In this document: piece after piece, positions 38,787 to 47,590 of the stretch
Layout of the letters: each line of letters begins with the position of its first letter
Position numbering within the stretch: position 1 is the stretch's first letter
Assembly: GCF_009906955.1 (NCBI RefSeq)
Contig: NZ_CP047656.1
Coordinates: 434,001 to 498,000, forward strand
Reading direction: 5' to 3'
Source: Paraglaciecola mesophila
GTDB taxonomy: Bacteria > Pseudomonadota > Gammaproteobacteria > Enterobacterales > Alteromonadaceae
Length of the DNA stretch: 64,000 nucleotides
Translations under genes and position numbers: made by a program
The notes under the pieces: model-generated
What the model was told of the DNA's origin: nothing
Seen by the model: only the letters and a program-made list of their open reading frames with translations
Databases searched by the model: none

Positions 38787-41402
38787 ATGAATAAACTATT
38801 GCTTAGTGCGAGTATCGCAGCTGTGCTGGGACTAACAGGCTGTAATGGGGACTCGGTAGCAGATTTAGAAACCGACAACCCCGTAGAGAAACCGTTTGCT
38901 CGGGTAGTATTTGACCCTGCCAATAGCGACCTTAATTTACCGAATGATTTATTGATGTTGCCAAGCGGTAGCTTTTTCGACTTCACCTTAAATACAGAAG
39001 GTACAGAGACGTTCGATGGTGGTAATCCTGAGCACGCATTAAGTGCATTAGATGGGTGGTCGACTCAGAATCCATTTTCTATTCGTGTCACTTTACCTAC
39101 TGGTCTTGATATAGATGCCAGCAGCGTTAACGGTTCATCAATTAAGTTATTTCAAGCGACGCAAGCGTTAGAAGGTACCTCAGAGACGTGTCAAGCAATT
39201 GCGGCCGCTGCCGCTGCTCCAGGCGTGCCTTGCGAACTAGGTGACGAATTGGTGTATGGTGAGGATTTCGTCGCTTCGTACGAGTCAGGAGCTGGGACAG
39301 GTTCGATCACTGTCATTCCATTAAAACCATTGGCGGCTGGTCAAGGCCACATGTTGGTGGTAACCGATTCTCTTTTAGATACAGACGGAAAAAGTATTAA
39401 AGGTTCAAGCTCTTGGGAGCTAGCCCGCCAAGACATACGTACCTTGCCATTATCGACAGAGGAACAACTGCAACTACAAACCTTAGTCAATAGTATTGTT
39501 GACGTTATTATCCCTACTGGTATTGAGCGCGAAGCGATTTCATATGCTTCATACTTTTCTACGGTCTCGGCTGGTAGTGTGATGGATTCGGTTAAAAATC
39601 TGCAAATTGCGGGTTACGCTACGGCATTCGGGGCGGCAATGACTGCAACTGGTGGTGACGCAGCGACCTCTGCGTCTGTGGCACGTGATTATTTACCCCA
39701 GCTTAATGTTTCAGGAGACAATGTCAGCAATGCGTATGAAGCACTTGGTTCACAGTTAGGCGATACGTACACTGCGTTGCAAGCACAAGGGTTAGGTACA
39801 TGTGCTGGGCTATATGCAGCGTTAGAGGCATCAGCCGGTAGCCCTAGTGCTGAATTAACTCAAGCGGTTACGTTTGCTGGGCCATTCTGTGCTGCTAAAC
39901 GTATCGAAGCAGAAGTTAAATTACCTTATTACCTTAGCACGACTAACCCGCTAGGGGATTGGTGGCGCGCTATGTGTACTAGCGGTGCAACACTGCAATT
40001 AATGGGGGCCGAAACGGTTACCTCTTTAATACAAGGTGGCGCCGTCGGGCCGAATGATGCCCTGTGTCAACAAGCGTCGGGCGGGCAGTTACGGGATCTT
40101 GATTTATCCTCTTTGGGGATTGATGATCCACGAAACCTAACCAAGTTTAATCCTTTGCCTATCCCTCAAGGGACAAACACCGATGATGATTCAACATTGA
40201 TTAATGAAGCAGGCACTGAAACCTTAGGCGTACAATTTACCGTACCTGATGAGTCTGTGATTGCTATGCTTTCGGCAGCGACAAATGGTGCAATTCCTTT
40301 GCAAACTAAGCCCGATAATGGCTGGCCAGTAATTATTGTTCAACACGGTATCACAGGGGCAAAAGAAAATGCGTTGGTTGTCGCTGCTGCGTTTTCACTT
40401 GCTGGTTTTGCCACAGTGGCAATTGATCACCCGTTACACGGTGGCCGCGGATTTACATTAGCGGACGGTACAGTTGTGAATGCATCGACCCATTCACCAA
40501 CTGACTATATGAACCTGGCAAGCTTAATCACAGCCCGTGATAACTTACGCCAAAGTGCCGCTGACACACTCGGTTTACGCCTTGCGCTTAATGCCATAAA
40601 CGATGGTTCAGGTGTGGTGGATATTGATACATCAGAAGTCCATTTTATCGCCCAGAGTTTAGGTTCGATTTCGGGCATGAACACGTTGGCAAATGCGAAC
40701 ACGCCATTTGAAGGTGACTTTGCACCGTTTAGTGACATGTACAAGGTGGACACAGCTGTGCTCAATGTACCTTCTGGCGGCGTGGCTAACTTCCTTTTAG
40801 AATCACCGGATTTTGGCCCCCTAATTAAAGGGTCTTTATTGGCTGCATCTTCAGAGGATTTTGCTACCTTTTTAGCTCAATATGCTGAAGCAAATGCGTT
40901 GTCAATTGAGGCGGCTATCCGTCCGGCTTACGTTGCGTTTGATGAAGCGCTAGAGGATGATGCGCGCGCAGAGATTGCTGCGACGTTTAGTCAGTTCGTG
41001 TTCGCAGCACAAACCATTCTAGATGCAGGTGACCCTATTAACTATGCTCAGCAAATGGCAGGTAATACACCGACACTCATGCAGTTGGTTGTAGGTGGCG
41101 GCGTGAATGATGATGGTACAACAGCGCTAACCGATCAAGTGAATCCAGTGGTCACGGCATTGCCGTTGTCTGGTGGTATTCCTTTATCTCAGGTCATGGG
41201 TTTATCACAGGTTTCGTCAACGACCGAGAGCGATGCAACCCAGAGTGGCGTTGTGTATTTTTCTGCTGGAGCGCATCAGTCTTTATTTGTACCAACACCT
41301 AGCGTGTCGGCGACATTAGAAATGCAAAATCAAGCGGTGGAATACTTCGGCTCTGACGGACAGAACATTGTGATTGCAGATGAGTCTGTTGTTGCAAATT
41401 AA
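38787..41402 (+). CDS. VolA/Pla-1/cef-type extracellular lipase lipoprotein
   Basis: This large 871-residue lipoprotein carries a signal peptide with lipobox LGLTGC (Cys19). Its N-terminal part (from about residue 35, ARVVFDPANSDLNLPNDLLMLP) is the virulence-factor lipase N-terminal domain found in VolA and the Pla-1/cef family. The C-terminal half is an alpha/beta hydrolase with the oxyanion region IIVQHGITGAKE. The nucleophile elbow is A622-Q-S624-L-G626, an Ala in place of the first Gly of GxSxG. VolA in Vibrio cholerae is a surface lysophospholipase, so surface lipid hydrolysis is the likely role. The ribosome binding site is AGAGGTAGGG. A terminator follows. Confidence 0.9.
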   Translation: MNKLLLSASIAAVLGLTGCNGDSVADLETDNPVEKPFARVVFDPANSDLNLPNDLLMLPSGSFFDFTLNTEGTETFDGGNPEHALSALDGWSTQNPFSIRVTLPTGLDIDASSVNGSSIKLFQATQALEGTSETCQAIAAAAAAPGVPCELGDELVYGEDFVASYESGAGTGSITVIPLKPLAAGQGHMLVVTDSLLDTDGKSIKGSSSWELARQDIRTLPLSTEEQLQLQTLVNSIVDVIIPTGIEREAISYASYFSTVSAGSVMDSVKNLQIAGYATAFGAAMTATGGDAATSASVARDYLPQLNVSGDNVSNAYEALGSQLGDTYTALQAQGLGTCAGLYAALEASAGSPSAELTQAVTFAGPFCAAKRIEAEVKLPYYLSTTNPLGDWWRAMCTSGATLQLMGAETVTSLIQGGAVGPNDALCQQASGGQLRDLDLSSLGIDDPRNLTKFNPLPIPQGTNTDDDSTLINEAGTETLGVQFTVPDESVIAMLSAATNGAIPLQTKPDNGWPVIIVQHGITGAKENALVVAAAFSLAGFATVAIDHPLHGGRGFTLADGTVVNASTHSPTDYMNLASLITARDNLRQSAADTLGLRLALNAINDGSGVVDIDTSEVHFIAQSLGSISGMNTLANANTPFEGDFAPFSDMYKVDTAVLNVPSGGVANFLLESPDFGPLIKGSLLAASSEDFATFLAQYAEANALSIEAAIRPAYVAFDEALEDDARAEIAATFSQFVFAAQTILDAGDPINYAQQMAGNTPTLMQLVVGGGVNDDGTTALTDQVNPVVTALPLSGGIPLSQVMGLSQVSSTTESDATQSGVVYFSAGAHQSLFVPTPSVSATLEMQNQAVEYFGSDGQNIVIADESVVAN

Positions 41403-41420
41403 TTCTTTGCATTATTGATG

Positions 41421-41449
41421 AAAGCTAGGCCATGCCTAGCTTTTTTTTT
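41421..41449 (+). terminator. Intrinsic terminator after the lipase gene
   Basis: A perfect 10-bp stem (AAAGCTAGGC/GCCTAGCTTT) with a 3-nt loop is followed by a long run of T, 18 bp after the stop codon. Confidence 0.9.
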
Positions 41450-41499
41450 GTAAATTAGTCCCAATATCGCTTAAGTCAGTCATTAAGGAGCACATAGAA

Positions 41500-42534
41500 T
41501 TGGAATTTTTGTATGAGTACGGTTTATTTATAGCCAAAGCGGTAACCATTGTTATTGCGATATTATTAGTCGTTGGTGGGATTGTTAGTCTAGTTAGCAA
41601 ACAAAAACAATCCAAAGGGAACCTAGAGATTGATTCAATTTCAGAGCGATTAGATGATATTAAGGGCAGCGTTGATAACCTGATTTGCACCAAGGACGAG
41701 CTTAAAAAGAAAAATAAGGAACAGAAAAAAGCAGATAAGGCGGCCAAGAAAGCCGCTAAGAGTAACAAAGCGGAAGATGAAAAAGGTAACTTGTACGTCA
41801 TTGATTTCAATGGCTCCATGGACGCCCATGAGGTTGAAAATCTTAGGGAAGAAGTGACAGCCGTTATATGCATTGCAAAACCAAATGATGAGGTCTTAGT
41901 TCGTTTAGAAAGTGGTGGTGGAGTCGTTCACGGCTATGGACTTGCAGCATCGCAGCTCCAACGTTTAAAAGATAAAAAGATTCCATTAACTGTGTCAGTC
42001 GATAAAGTGGCGGCCAGCGGTGGGTATATGATGGCTTGTGTTGCTGATAAAGTATTGGCTGCAAAGTTCGCCATCATAGGTTCAATTGGTGTTATCGCGC
42101 AGATCCCTAACTTCAATAAATTATTAAAGAAAAATGATATTGAGTTTGAGCAGCACACAGCAGGGCAGTTTAAACGTACCCTAACCATGTTTGGTGAAAA
42201 CAATGACGAGGGACGTGAGAAGTTCAGAGACGAGCTTGAAGATGTACATCAAATGTTTAAAGGGTTTGTTCAAGAGCATAGACCAACCTTAGCAATTGAT
42301 ACTGTTGCCACAGGTGAATATTGGTACGGGAGTAAAGCACTATCGCTTGGTCTTGTGGATAAGATCCAAACTTCAGACGATTTTTTACTCAGTGCAAATA
42401 GTGATAAAAAGATCTATTCAGTGAAGTATTCGGTGAAAAAGAATCTGGCTGAAAAATTTGGCATGTCAGTCAGCCATGGGGTTGCTAATACACTGATGAA
42501 ACTTTGGCATAAGACACAAATTATTCCAAAATAG
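41500..42534 (+). CDS. sohB: SohB-type membrane serine protease (S49)
   Basis: This 344-residue inner-membrane protease of the SppA/SohB (S49) family has an N-terminal helix (about residues 7-30), a Lys-rich stretch (about 65-95) and a ClpP-like catalytic domain. The catalytic Ser lies in DKVAASGGYMMA and the Lys near NFNKLLKKNDIE. The start is TTG at 41500, supported by AAGGAG nine bases upstream and the absence of a better ATG in the right frame. A minus-strand reading frame over the Lys-rich part is a shadow. It follows the lipase terminator, so it has its own promoter. Confidence 0.95.
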   Translation: MEFLYEYGLFIAKAVTIVIAILLVVGGIVSLVSKQKQSKGNLEIDSISERLDDIKGSVDNLICTKDELKKKNKEQKKADKAAKKAAKSNKAEDEKGNLYVIDFNGSMDAHEVENLREEVTAVICIAKPNDEVLVRLESGGGVVHGYGLAASQLQRLKDKKIPLTVSVDKVAASGGYMMACVADKVLAAKFAIIGSIGVIAQIPNFNKLLKKNDIEFEQHTAGQFKRTLTMFGENNDEGREKFRDELEDVHQMFKGFVQEHRPTLAIDTVATGEYWYGSKALSLGLVDKIQTSDDFLLSANSDKKIYSVKYSVKKNLAEKFGMSVSHGVANTLMKLWHKTQIIPK

Positions 42535-42563
42535 GCAATTAGACAAAAGATTAATTTCGTTGA

Positions 42564-42594
42564 AAAAATACCGGTTTTTAGCCGGTATTTTTTT
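42564..42594 (+). terminator. Intrinsic terminator after sohB
   Basis: An 8-bp stem (AATACCGG/CCGGTATT) with a T-rich 7-nt loop is followed by T-run, about 30 bp after the sohB stop. The A-run upstream would also suit the other strand. Confidence 0.85.
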
Positions 42595-42899
42595 GCCAGC
42601 TATAAAGCGTTGTACAAATTTTAATTGTATAAAATATCGCAAAAATAGAAATGGTGATATTTTTGACCTGTATAAGGTGATATTTTAGTGATTTTAACTG
42701 TTAGTGGTTGCTATCGTCTTTCGACCCCGCAATGTGTTTGTAAGTTCAACTTTTTATCGTTATAAATAATATGCAATTCAATAGAAACCAGAGAGTTTTA
42801 CTGAATTCTCAACCGCGCAATGCCAATCAGCCCAGCCTGATAAAAGAATAATAAGATGTCGTATGCGCAATTAAAAAACACAATAAAGTTGGAAATAAA
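42595..42899. other. Upstream region of the TonB-dependent receptor
   Basis: This non-coding 305-bp leader is AT-rich. It holds a palindrome TTGTACAA at 42610-42617, a direct repeat at 42653-42686, and near the gene a GTTGGA-type weak ribosome binding site. No ORF was found. Confidence 0.5.
42653..42686 (+). repeat. Direct repeat GGTGATATTTT x2 upstream of the TonB receptor
   Basis: The 11-mer GGTGATATTTT occurs at 42653-42663 and 42676-42686, start-to-start 23 bp, close to two helical turns. A partial third copy (AGTGATTTT) follows. It could be a tandem regulator-binding site; the regulator is unknown. Confidence 0.6.
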
Positions 42900-45509
42900 A
42901 TGAACACGTCATTAAACAAATTAACGAAAAGTATTCGCTACGTTATCGCTACCTCCACAGCGGTAGCGGTTACTGCTATTAGCCCTGTCTATGCTCAAGA
43001 AGTGAAAGACGATAGCGCTGATGTAGAAAAAATCGCGGTTGTCGGGAGCCGCTCAGCACCTCGTTCTGTTGCCGATTCGCCAGTGCCCATTGATATTATT
43101 GGTGGTGATGAGTTAGGAAAGTCAGCCTCTACAGACATGCTAGATATGTTAGTCAGCACAGTGCCTTCATTTACGGCACGTGCGCAGCCTATTTCTGATG
43201 CAGCGACACTTATTCGCCCAGTAAACTTACGTGGTTTGTCGTCCGACAGCACACTCGTGTTAGTCAATGGCAAAAGACGCCACCGCGCTTCGGTTATTGC
43301 CTTTCAAGGTGGTGGGATTAACGATGGTGCACAAGGTCCTGATATATCTGTTATTCCTAGCTCAGCTTTGAAGCAAGTTGAGGTTCTTCGCGATGGTGCT
43401 GCCGCTCAGTATGGTTCTGATGCGATTGCCGGTGTCATGAACTTCGTTTTAAAAGACGATGCTGATGGTGGTTCGTTATCAGTTAAACGTGGTGAGTACT
43501 ACGAAGGCGATGGTGCTACTACCACGGTAGAAGGTAACCTTGGTCTCCCATTTACCAAAGACGGTTATGCGAACTTAAGTTTCCAACTTAAAAATGCTGA
43601 CGCGACAAGTCGTAGCGTGCAACGTCCAGATGCCGCGAATTTGATAGCCCAAGGAAACACTGATGTAGGCGACCCTGCACAAATTTGGGGTAATCCTGAA
43701 ATTAATGATGACATTAGTTTATTTGGTAATGTTGGTCTTGATTTAGGTGATGATAAGAAATTTTACATGTTCGGAAACTATTCTGAACGTGACATAGTCG
43801 GTGGTTTTTACTACCGCAACCCGCACAACCGTGGTCAGGTGTATTCCAATGATGGCGGTGAAACGTTACTGGTCGGCGATGTCGCTCAAGCCGAAGGAGC
43901 AGAACGTACCTGTGCAACTGTTGCCATACCTAAGATTGTACAAGCGGATGGTTCGGTGGTTGATGGTAATGTACTAGAAACTGCGGCTTATCAACAAATG
44001 GTTGCCGATCCGAACTGTTTCTCAATGAACCAGATTTTCCCTGGTGGTTACACGCCAGCGTTTGGTGGAAATATCACAGATACTTCATTAGTTATCGGTG
44101 TTGAAGGTGAACTAAAAAGCGGCTTCTTATCTGGTGCTTTCTTTGATTTAAGTGGCTCGGTAGGTCGCAGTGAGTCAGCATTTAACTTAACTAATACCCT
44201 TAACCCATCTCTCGGACTTGATACACCAACTGAGTTTGAGACGGGTAAATATATTCAGTTAGAAAAGATGTTCAACTTAGATTTATCTAAACAAATTGAT
44301 GTTGACGCAATTGATTCACTAAACCTTGCAGGTGGTCTTGAATGGCGTGAAGAGTCGTTTGAAATCGTAGCTGGTGAAGAGGCATCTTGGAAAGCAGGAG
44401 ACTATGCAGCACAGGGCTTTAACATTGGCTCTCACGGATTTAAAGGCTTTGGACCTGAGTCTCAGGGGACAAATACGCGTCGTAGTGTTGCTGCTTATGT
44501 TGACGTAGAAGCATATCTAACGGAAGACTTATTAGTTGGCGCCGCTATCCGTTACGAAGACTTTACTACCTTCGGCGATACCACTAACTATAAGTTAACA
44601 GCGCAATATAGCGTGACAGATGAATTTTCATTGCGCGCTTCAACCAGCACAGGGTTTAGAGCGCCCACTGTTGGGCAAGCTAACGTGGTGAATACCCAAA
44701 CCTCGATTGTTGGCGGAGATTTAATTCAAAGTTTCTTGGCACCACCGACTGATACATTATCAGCGTTTTATGGCGGTAAAGAGTTAACACCAGAAGACTC
44801 ACAAAGCTTCGCAATTGGTGCGGTTTACCAAAGTGGGGACTTCTTTATCAGCGCTGATTTATATAGCATTACAGTAGAAGACCGTATCGCTCAGTCAAGT
44901 CAGATTGATGTAAACCCAGACGATTACGAAGAATTGAGATCTTTGGGTGTACAAAACCCAGAACTTATTTCTGCAGTAACGTATTTCGCCAATGATTTTG
45001 ATACTAAAACCCAAGGCTTGGATTTAGTGGCTAACTATACGCATCCAATCTTTGATTCTGGTGATACGAAATTCTCACTAGCGTATAACTGGAACGAAAC
45101 AGAAGTTGAGAAATTCAACCCTGATACAACCAGTGCAGGTAAAGTAAAATTACTCGAGGAAGGGATCCCTCATCACCGAGCCACTTTCACTATTTCTCAA
45201 AGCTGGGACACAGTAAGCGCCTTTATTCGTGTTAACTATTTCGGGGAATATTTTGCGGTACATGCTGATGATGCAGAACCAGGTGGCTGGAATGAAGATG
45301 CTGGTAGCAGTGCGACAGTTGATGCAGAAGTGAGCTACTTTGTCACCGACCAAATCACCTTGTCTGCAGGGGCCAGTAATTTGTTCGATACTGAAGCGCA
45401 AGAATTACCAGCAAGCTCATTTGCAGCGGTTGGTGGTCGTTTTTATGAAAATGGTCCTTTTGATTACAACGGCGGTTTCTACTACGTAAAAGCCAAGTAT
45501 AACTTCTAA
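42900..45509 (+). CDS. TonB-dependent outer-membrane receptor
   Basis: This 869-residue outer-membrane receptor has a signal peptide (cleavage likely after VYA, residue 32), a TonB box (VEKIAVVGS, about 42-50), a plug domain with VNLRGLSSDSTLVLVNGKR and LRDGAAAQYGSDAIAGVMNFVLK, and a 22-stranded barrel. The C-terminal residue is Phe, as required for outer-membrane assembly. No SusD partner or CAZyme lies beside it. The substrate is not evident; the convergent M2 peptidase suggests peptides but this is weak. An unusual direct repeat lies upstream. Confidence 0.95.
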   Translation: MNTSLNKLTKSIRYVIATSTAVAVTAISPVYAQEVKDDSADVEKIAVVGSRSAPRSVADSPVPIDIIGGDELGKSASTDMLDMLVSTVPSFTARAQPISDAATLIRPVNLRGLSSDSTLVLVNGKRRHRASVIAFQGGGINDGAQGPDISVIPSSALKQVEVLRDGAAAQYGSDAIAGVMNFVLKDDADGGSLSVKRGEYYEGDGATTTVEGNLGLPFTKDGYANLSFQLKNADATSRSVQRPDAANLIAQGNTDVGDPAQIWGNPEINDDISLFGNVGLDLGDDKKFYMFGNYSERDIVGGFYYRNPHNRGQVYSNDGGETLLVGDVAQAEGAERTCATVAIPKIVQADGSVVDGNVLETAAYQQMVADPNCFSMNQIFPGGYTPAFGGNITDTSLVIGVEGELKSGFLSGAFFDLSGSVGRSESAFNLTNTLNPSLGLDTPTEFETGKYIQLEKMFNLDLSKQIDVDAIDSLNLAGGLEWREESFEIVAGEEASWKAGDYAAQGFNIGSHGFKGFGPESQGTNTRRSVAAYVDVEAYLTEDLLVGAAIRYEDFTTFGDTTNYKLTAQYSVTDEFSLRASTSTGFRAPTVGQANVVNTQTSIVGGDLIQSFLAPPTDTLSAFYGGKELTPEDSQSFAIGAVYQSGDFFISADLYSITVEDRIAQSSQIDVNPDDYEELRSLGVQNPELISAVTYFANDFDTKTQGLDLVANYTHPIFDSGDTKFSLAYNWNETEVEKFNPDTTSAGKVKLLEEGIPHHRATFTISQSWDTVSAFIRVNYFGEYFAVHADDAEPGGWNEDAGSSATVDAEVSYFVTDQITLSAGASNLFDTEAQELPASSFAAVGGRFYENGPFDYNGGFYYVKAKYNF

Positions 45510-45526
45510 AATATTCAGTAACCTAT

Positions 45527-45569
45527 AAAAAAGCCTTGTCACGATAAACCGTGACAAGGCTTTTTTTTT
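45527..45569. terminator. Bidirectional terminator between TonB receptor and M2 peptidase
   Basis: An 11-bp perfect stem (GCCTTGTCACG/CGTGACAAGGC) has A-run before and T-run after, so it can stop both convergent genes. Confidence 0.92.
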
Positions 45570-45586
45570 GCATCAATAGAACCTAC

Positions 45587-47440
45587 TTACCAACCGCATT
45601 GGCGGGAAGCGTTTTGTTTATCCAACCACTGCTTCAAAGGGGCGAAATAATTGAGCACCGCGGAGGCGTCCATTTGTTCGCTGCCGGTAAGAAAAGCTAA
45701 TGCTTTTTGCCAAGGTTGGCTTTTCCCCATTTCTAACATCTCATTTAGCGCTTTACCTGCTTTTTCACTGCCGTAAATTGAGCAACGATGAATGGCTTCC
45801 TCATTGCCTGCAATTTCGCATAGTTGTTTATGAAATTGAAACTGTAGAACGTGCGCTAAAAAGTAACGAGTATAAGGAGTATTTCCAGGGACGTGATACT
45901 TTGCACCAGGATCAAAAGCGTCGCTAGGACGTTCGATAGGTGCCATCACACCTTGATATTTCTCACGTAGCTCCCACCAAGCCGTATTGTAATTTTCAGG
46001 TGTCACTTCACCTGAAAACACCTTCCAGCGCCATTGATCCACCAGCAGACCAAAGGGAATAAACGCGATTTTATCCAAGGCAAGCTTTAGCAACATTCCA
46101 ATGTCGTTTGATTCATCGGGAATACTATCAACTAAGCCTATTTCCTTTAAATACTTAGGCGTTATTGACAGCGCAATGGTATCGCCAATGGCTTCATGAA
46201 ATCCGTCGTTGGCAGAGCCGCGATAGAGCATAGGCAATTCTTTGTATGCACGCTGGTAATAGTTATGTCCGAGTTCATGGTGTATTACCGAAAACTCTTC
46301 GCCGGTTAACTGAATACACATTTTAATGCGCAAATCGTCTTGTTCATCAATATTCCACGCTGATGCATGGCAAACTACATCTCGATCAGCGGGTTGGGTA
46401 AACATGGAACGCTGCCAAAATGTCTCAGGTAATGGTTCGAAACCAAGGGATGAAAAGAAGGACTCTGCCTGCTTAACCATCTTTATTTCATCATATTGAT
46501 TTTCGGCTAAGGCGGCGGTTACATCGATTACGTCTAATGGTTGCGCAGGCTTCACAATGTCGTAAATGTTGCCCCAACTTTGCGCCCACATATTACCAAG
46601 TAAGTGAGCCGGGATAGGTTGGTCTTGTGGAACTATGTCTGTGCCATATTCTTCGCCGAGTTGTGCTCTAACATGGCAGTGAAGAGCATCATAAAATGGT
46701 TTTATCTGATCCCATAGCCTATCTAATTCAACGCCAAAATCATCAGCGGGCATGTCATACCCTCCGCGCCACAACTCACTGATGTCGTGAAACCCTAACT
46801 CTAAAGCGCCTTCATTTGCCAAGGCTACCTCTTCTTCATAAAGCGCTTTCATGGGCGGTGACACCTCCCGCCAGCCTTTCCATATGTCTAATAAAACAGC
46901 AGGGTCACGCTCATTAGCCATGATGTTATTCATGTCTGTCAGGCGTAGGCACTCTTGTTCTGTGCGGCAGTATTTTCCTGCCCCGTAAATCCCTTCAAGC
47001 TCTGATGTAATCTGGGCTAAACGTTCTGACTTTTTAGGATCGCCTGGGGCAGGGAGTACGAGCCCATTACACAGTAAATCAAGCTTTCTGCGCGTATCGG
47101 CGTCTACGGTTACGTTGTTAAAATCGGCGGCGCGTTTAGCTAGCTCTGATGCTTTGCTCGAATATTTTTCTGATAGGTATGCTGAAACGGCAGCGGTATC
47201 TTGATTAATGTAGGTTTGATATGCCCAGGCTGCTTGCGCTGCGGGCTGACTCAATTTACTCAATTCTATTTGCGCTTGCTCGATAAATTCTTTCGCATCG
47301 GCTGCATTAGGGGGGTGCTTTTGAACTTGAGACGATTGTTGCTGAATGTTTGTGCTGCTATCACTACACCCTATTAAAGTCATGCCTAGCATGGCTGCGG
47401 TCAAATATTTTAATTTGTGTTTGTATTTTACTTGTCGCAT
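45587..47440 (-). CDS. Peptidase family M2 (ACE-like) lipoprotein
   Basis: This 617-residue zinc peptidyl-dipeptidase is related to angiotensin-converting enzyme. It begins with a lipoprotein signal (MTLIGC, Cys25), so it is membrane-anchored outside the cytoplasm. The zinc motif HELGH is at 388-392, with the third ligand Glu in FHEAIGD about 24 residues later. M2 enzymes cut dipeptides from peptide C-termini, a nutritional role in marine bacteria. It shares its terminator with the convergent TonB-dependent receptor. A divergent photolyase gene starts 150 bp upstream. Confidence 0.95.
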   Translation of the reverse strand: MRQVKYKHKLKYLTAAMLGMTLIGCSDSSTNIQQQSSQVQKHPPNAADAKEFIEQAQIELSKLSQPAAQAAWAYQTYINQDTAAVSAYLSEKYSSKASELAKRAADFNNVTVDADTRRKLDLLCNGLVLPAPGDPKKSERLAQITSELEGIYGAGKYCRTEQECLRLTDMNNIMANERDPAVLLDIWKGWREVSPPMKALYEEEVALANEGALELGFHDISELWRGGYDMPADDFGVELDRLWDQIKPFYDALHCHVRAQLGEEYGTDIVPQDQPIPAHLLGNMWAQSWGNIYDIVKPAQPLDVIDVTAALAENQYDEIKMVKQAESFFSSLGFEPLPETFWQRSMFTQPADRDVVCHASAWNIDEQDDLRIKMCIQLTGEEFSVIHHELGHNYYQRAYKELPMLYRGSANDGFHEAIGDTIALSITPKYLKEIGLVDSIPDESNDIGMLLKLALDKIAFIPFGLLVDQWRWKVFSGEVTPENYNTAWWELREKYQGVMAPIERPSDAFDPGAKYHVPGNTPYTRYFLAHVLQFQFHKQLCEIAGNEEAIHRCSIYGSEKAGKALNEMLEMGKSQPWQKALAFLTGSEQMDASAVLNYFAPLKQWLDKQNASRQCGW

Positions 47441-47590
47441 ATATCCCTCTTAGTATTTTTATTATGCATGACGAAGTATACCGAGTTATTCACATTTACA
47501 GAATTCTACTGCGTGTTGTGATCGCGGTTTAGTTAATTTTCGTATACGCGCTAAAGACATGGTTTAATTTGGATAAAAAAAGGGGCGTAC

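Noticed and set aside
41436..41873. A 145-aa minus-strand open frame over sohB
   Set aside because: It is antisense to the Lys-rich part of sohB; its Ser/Leu composition is that expected from the complement and it has no ribosome binding site or family.
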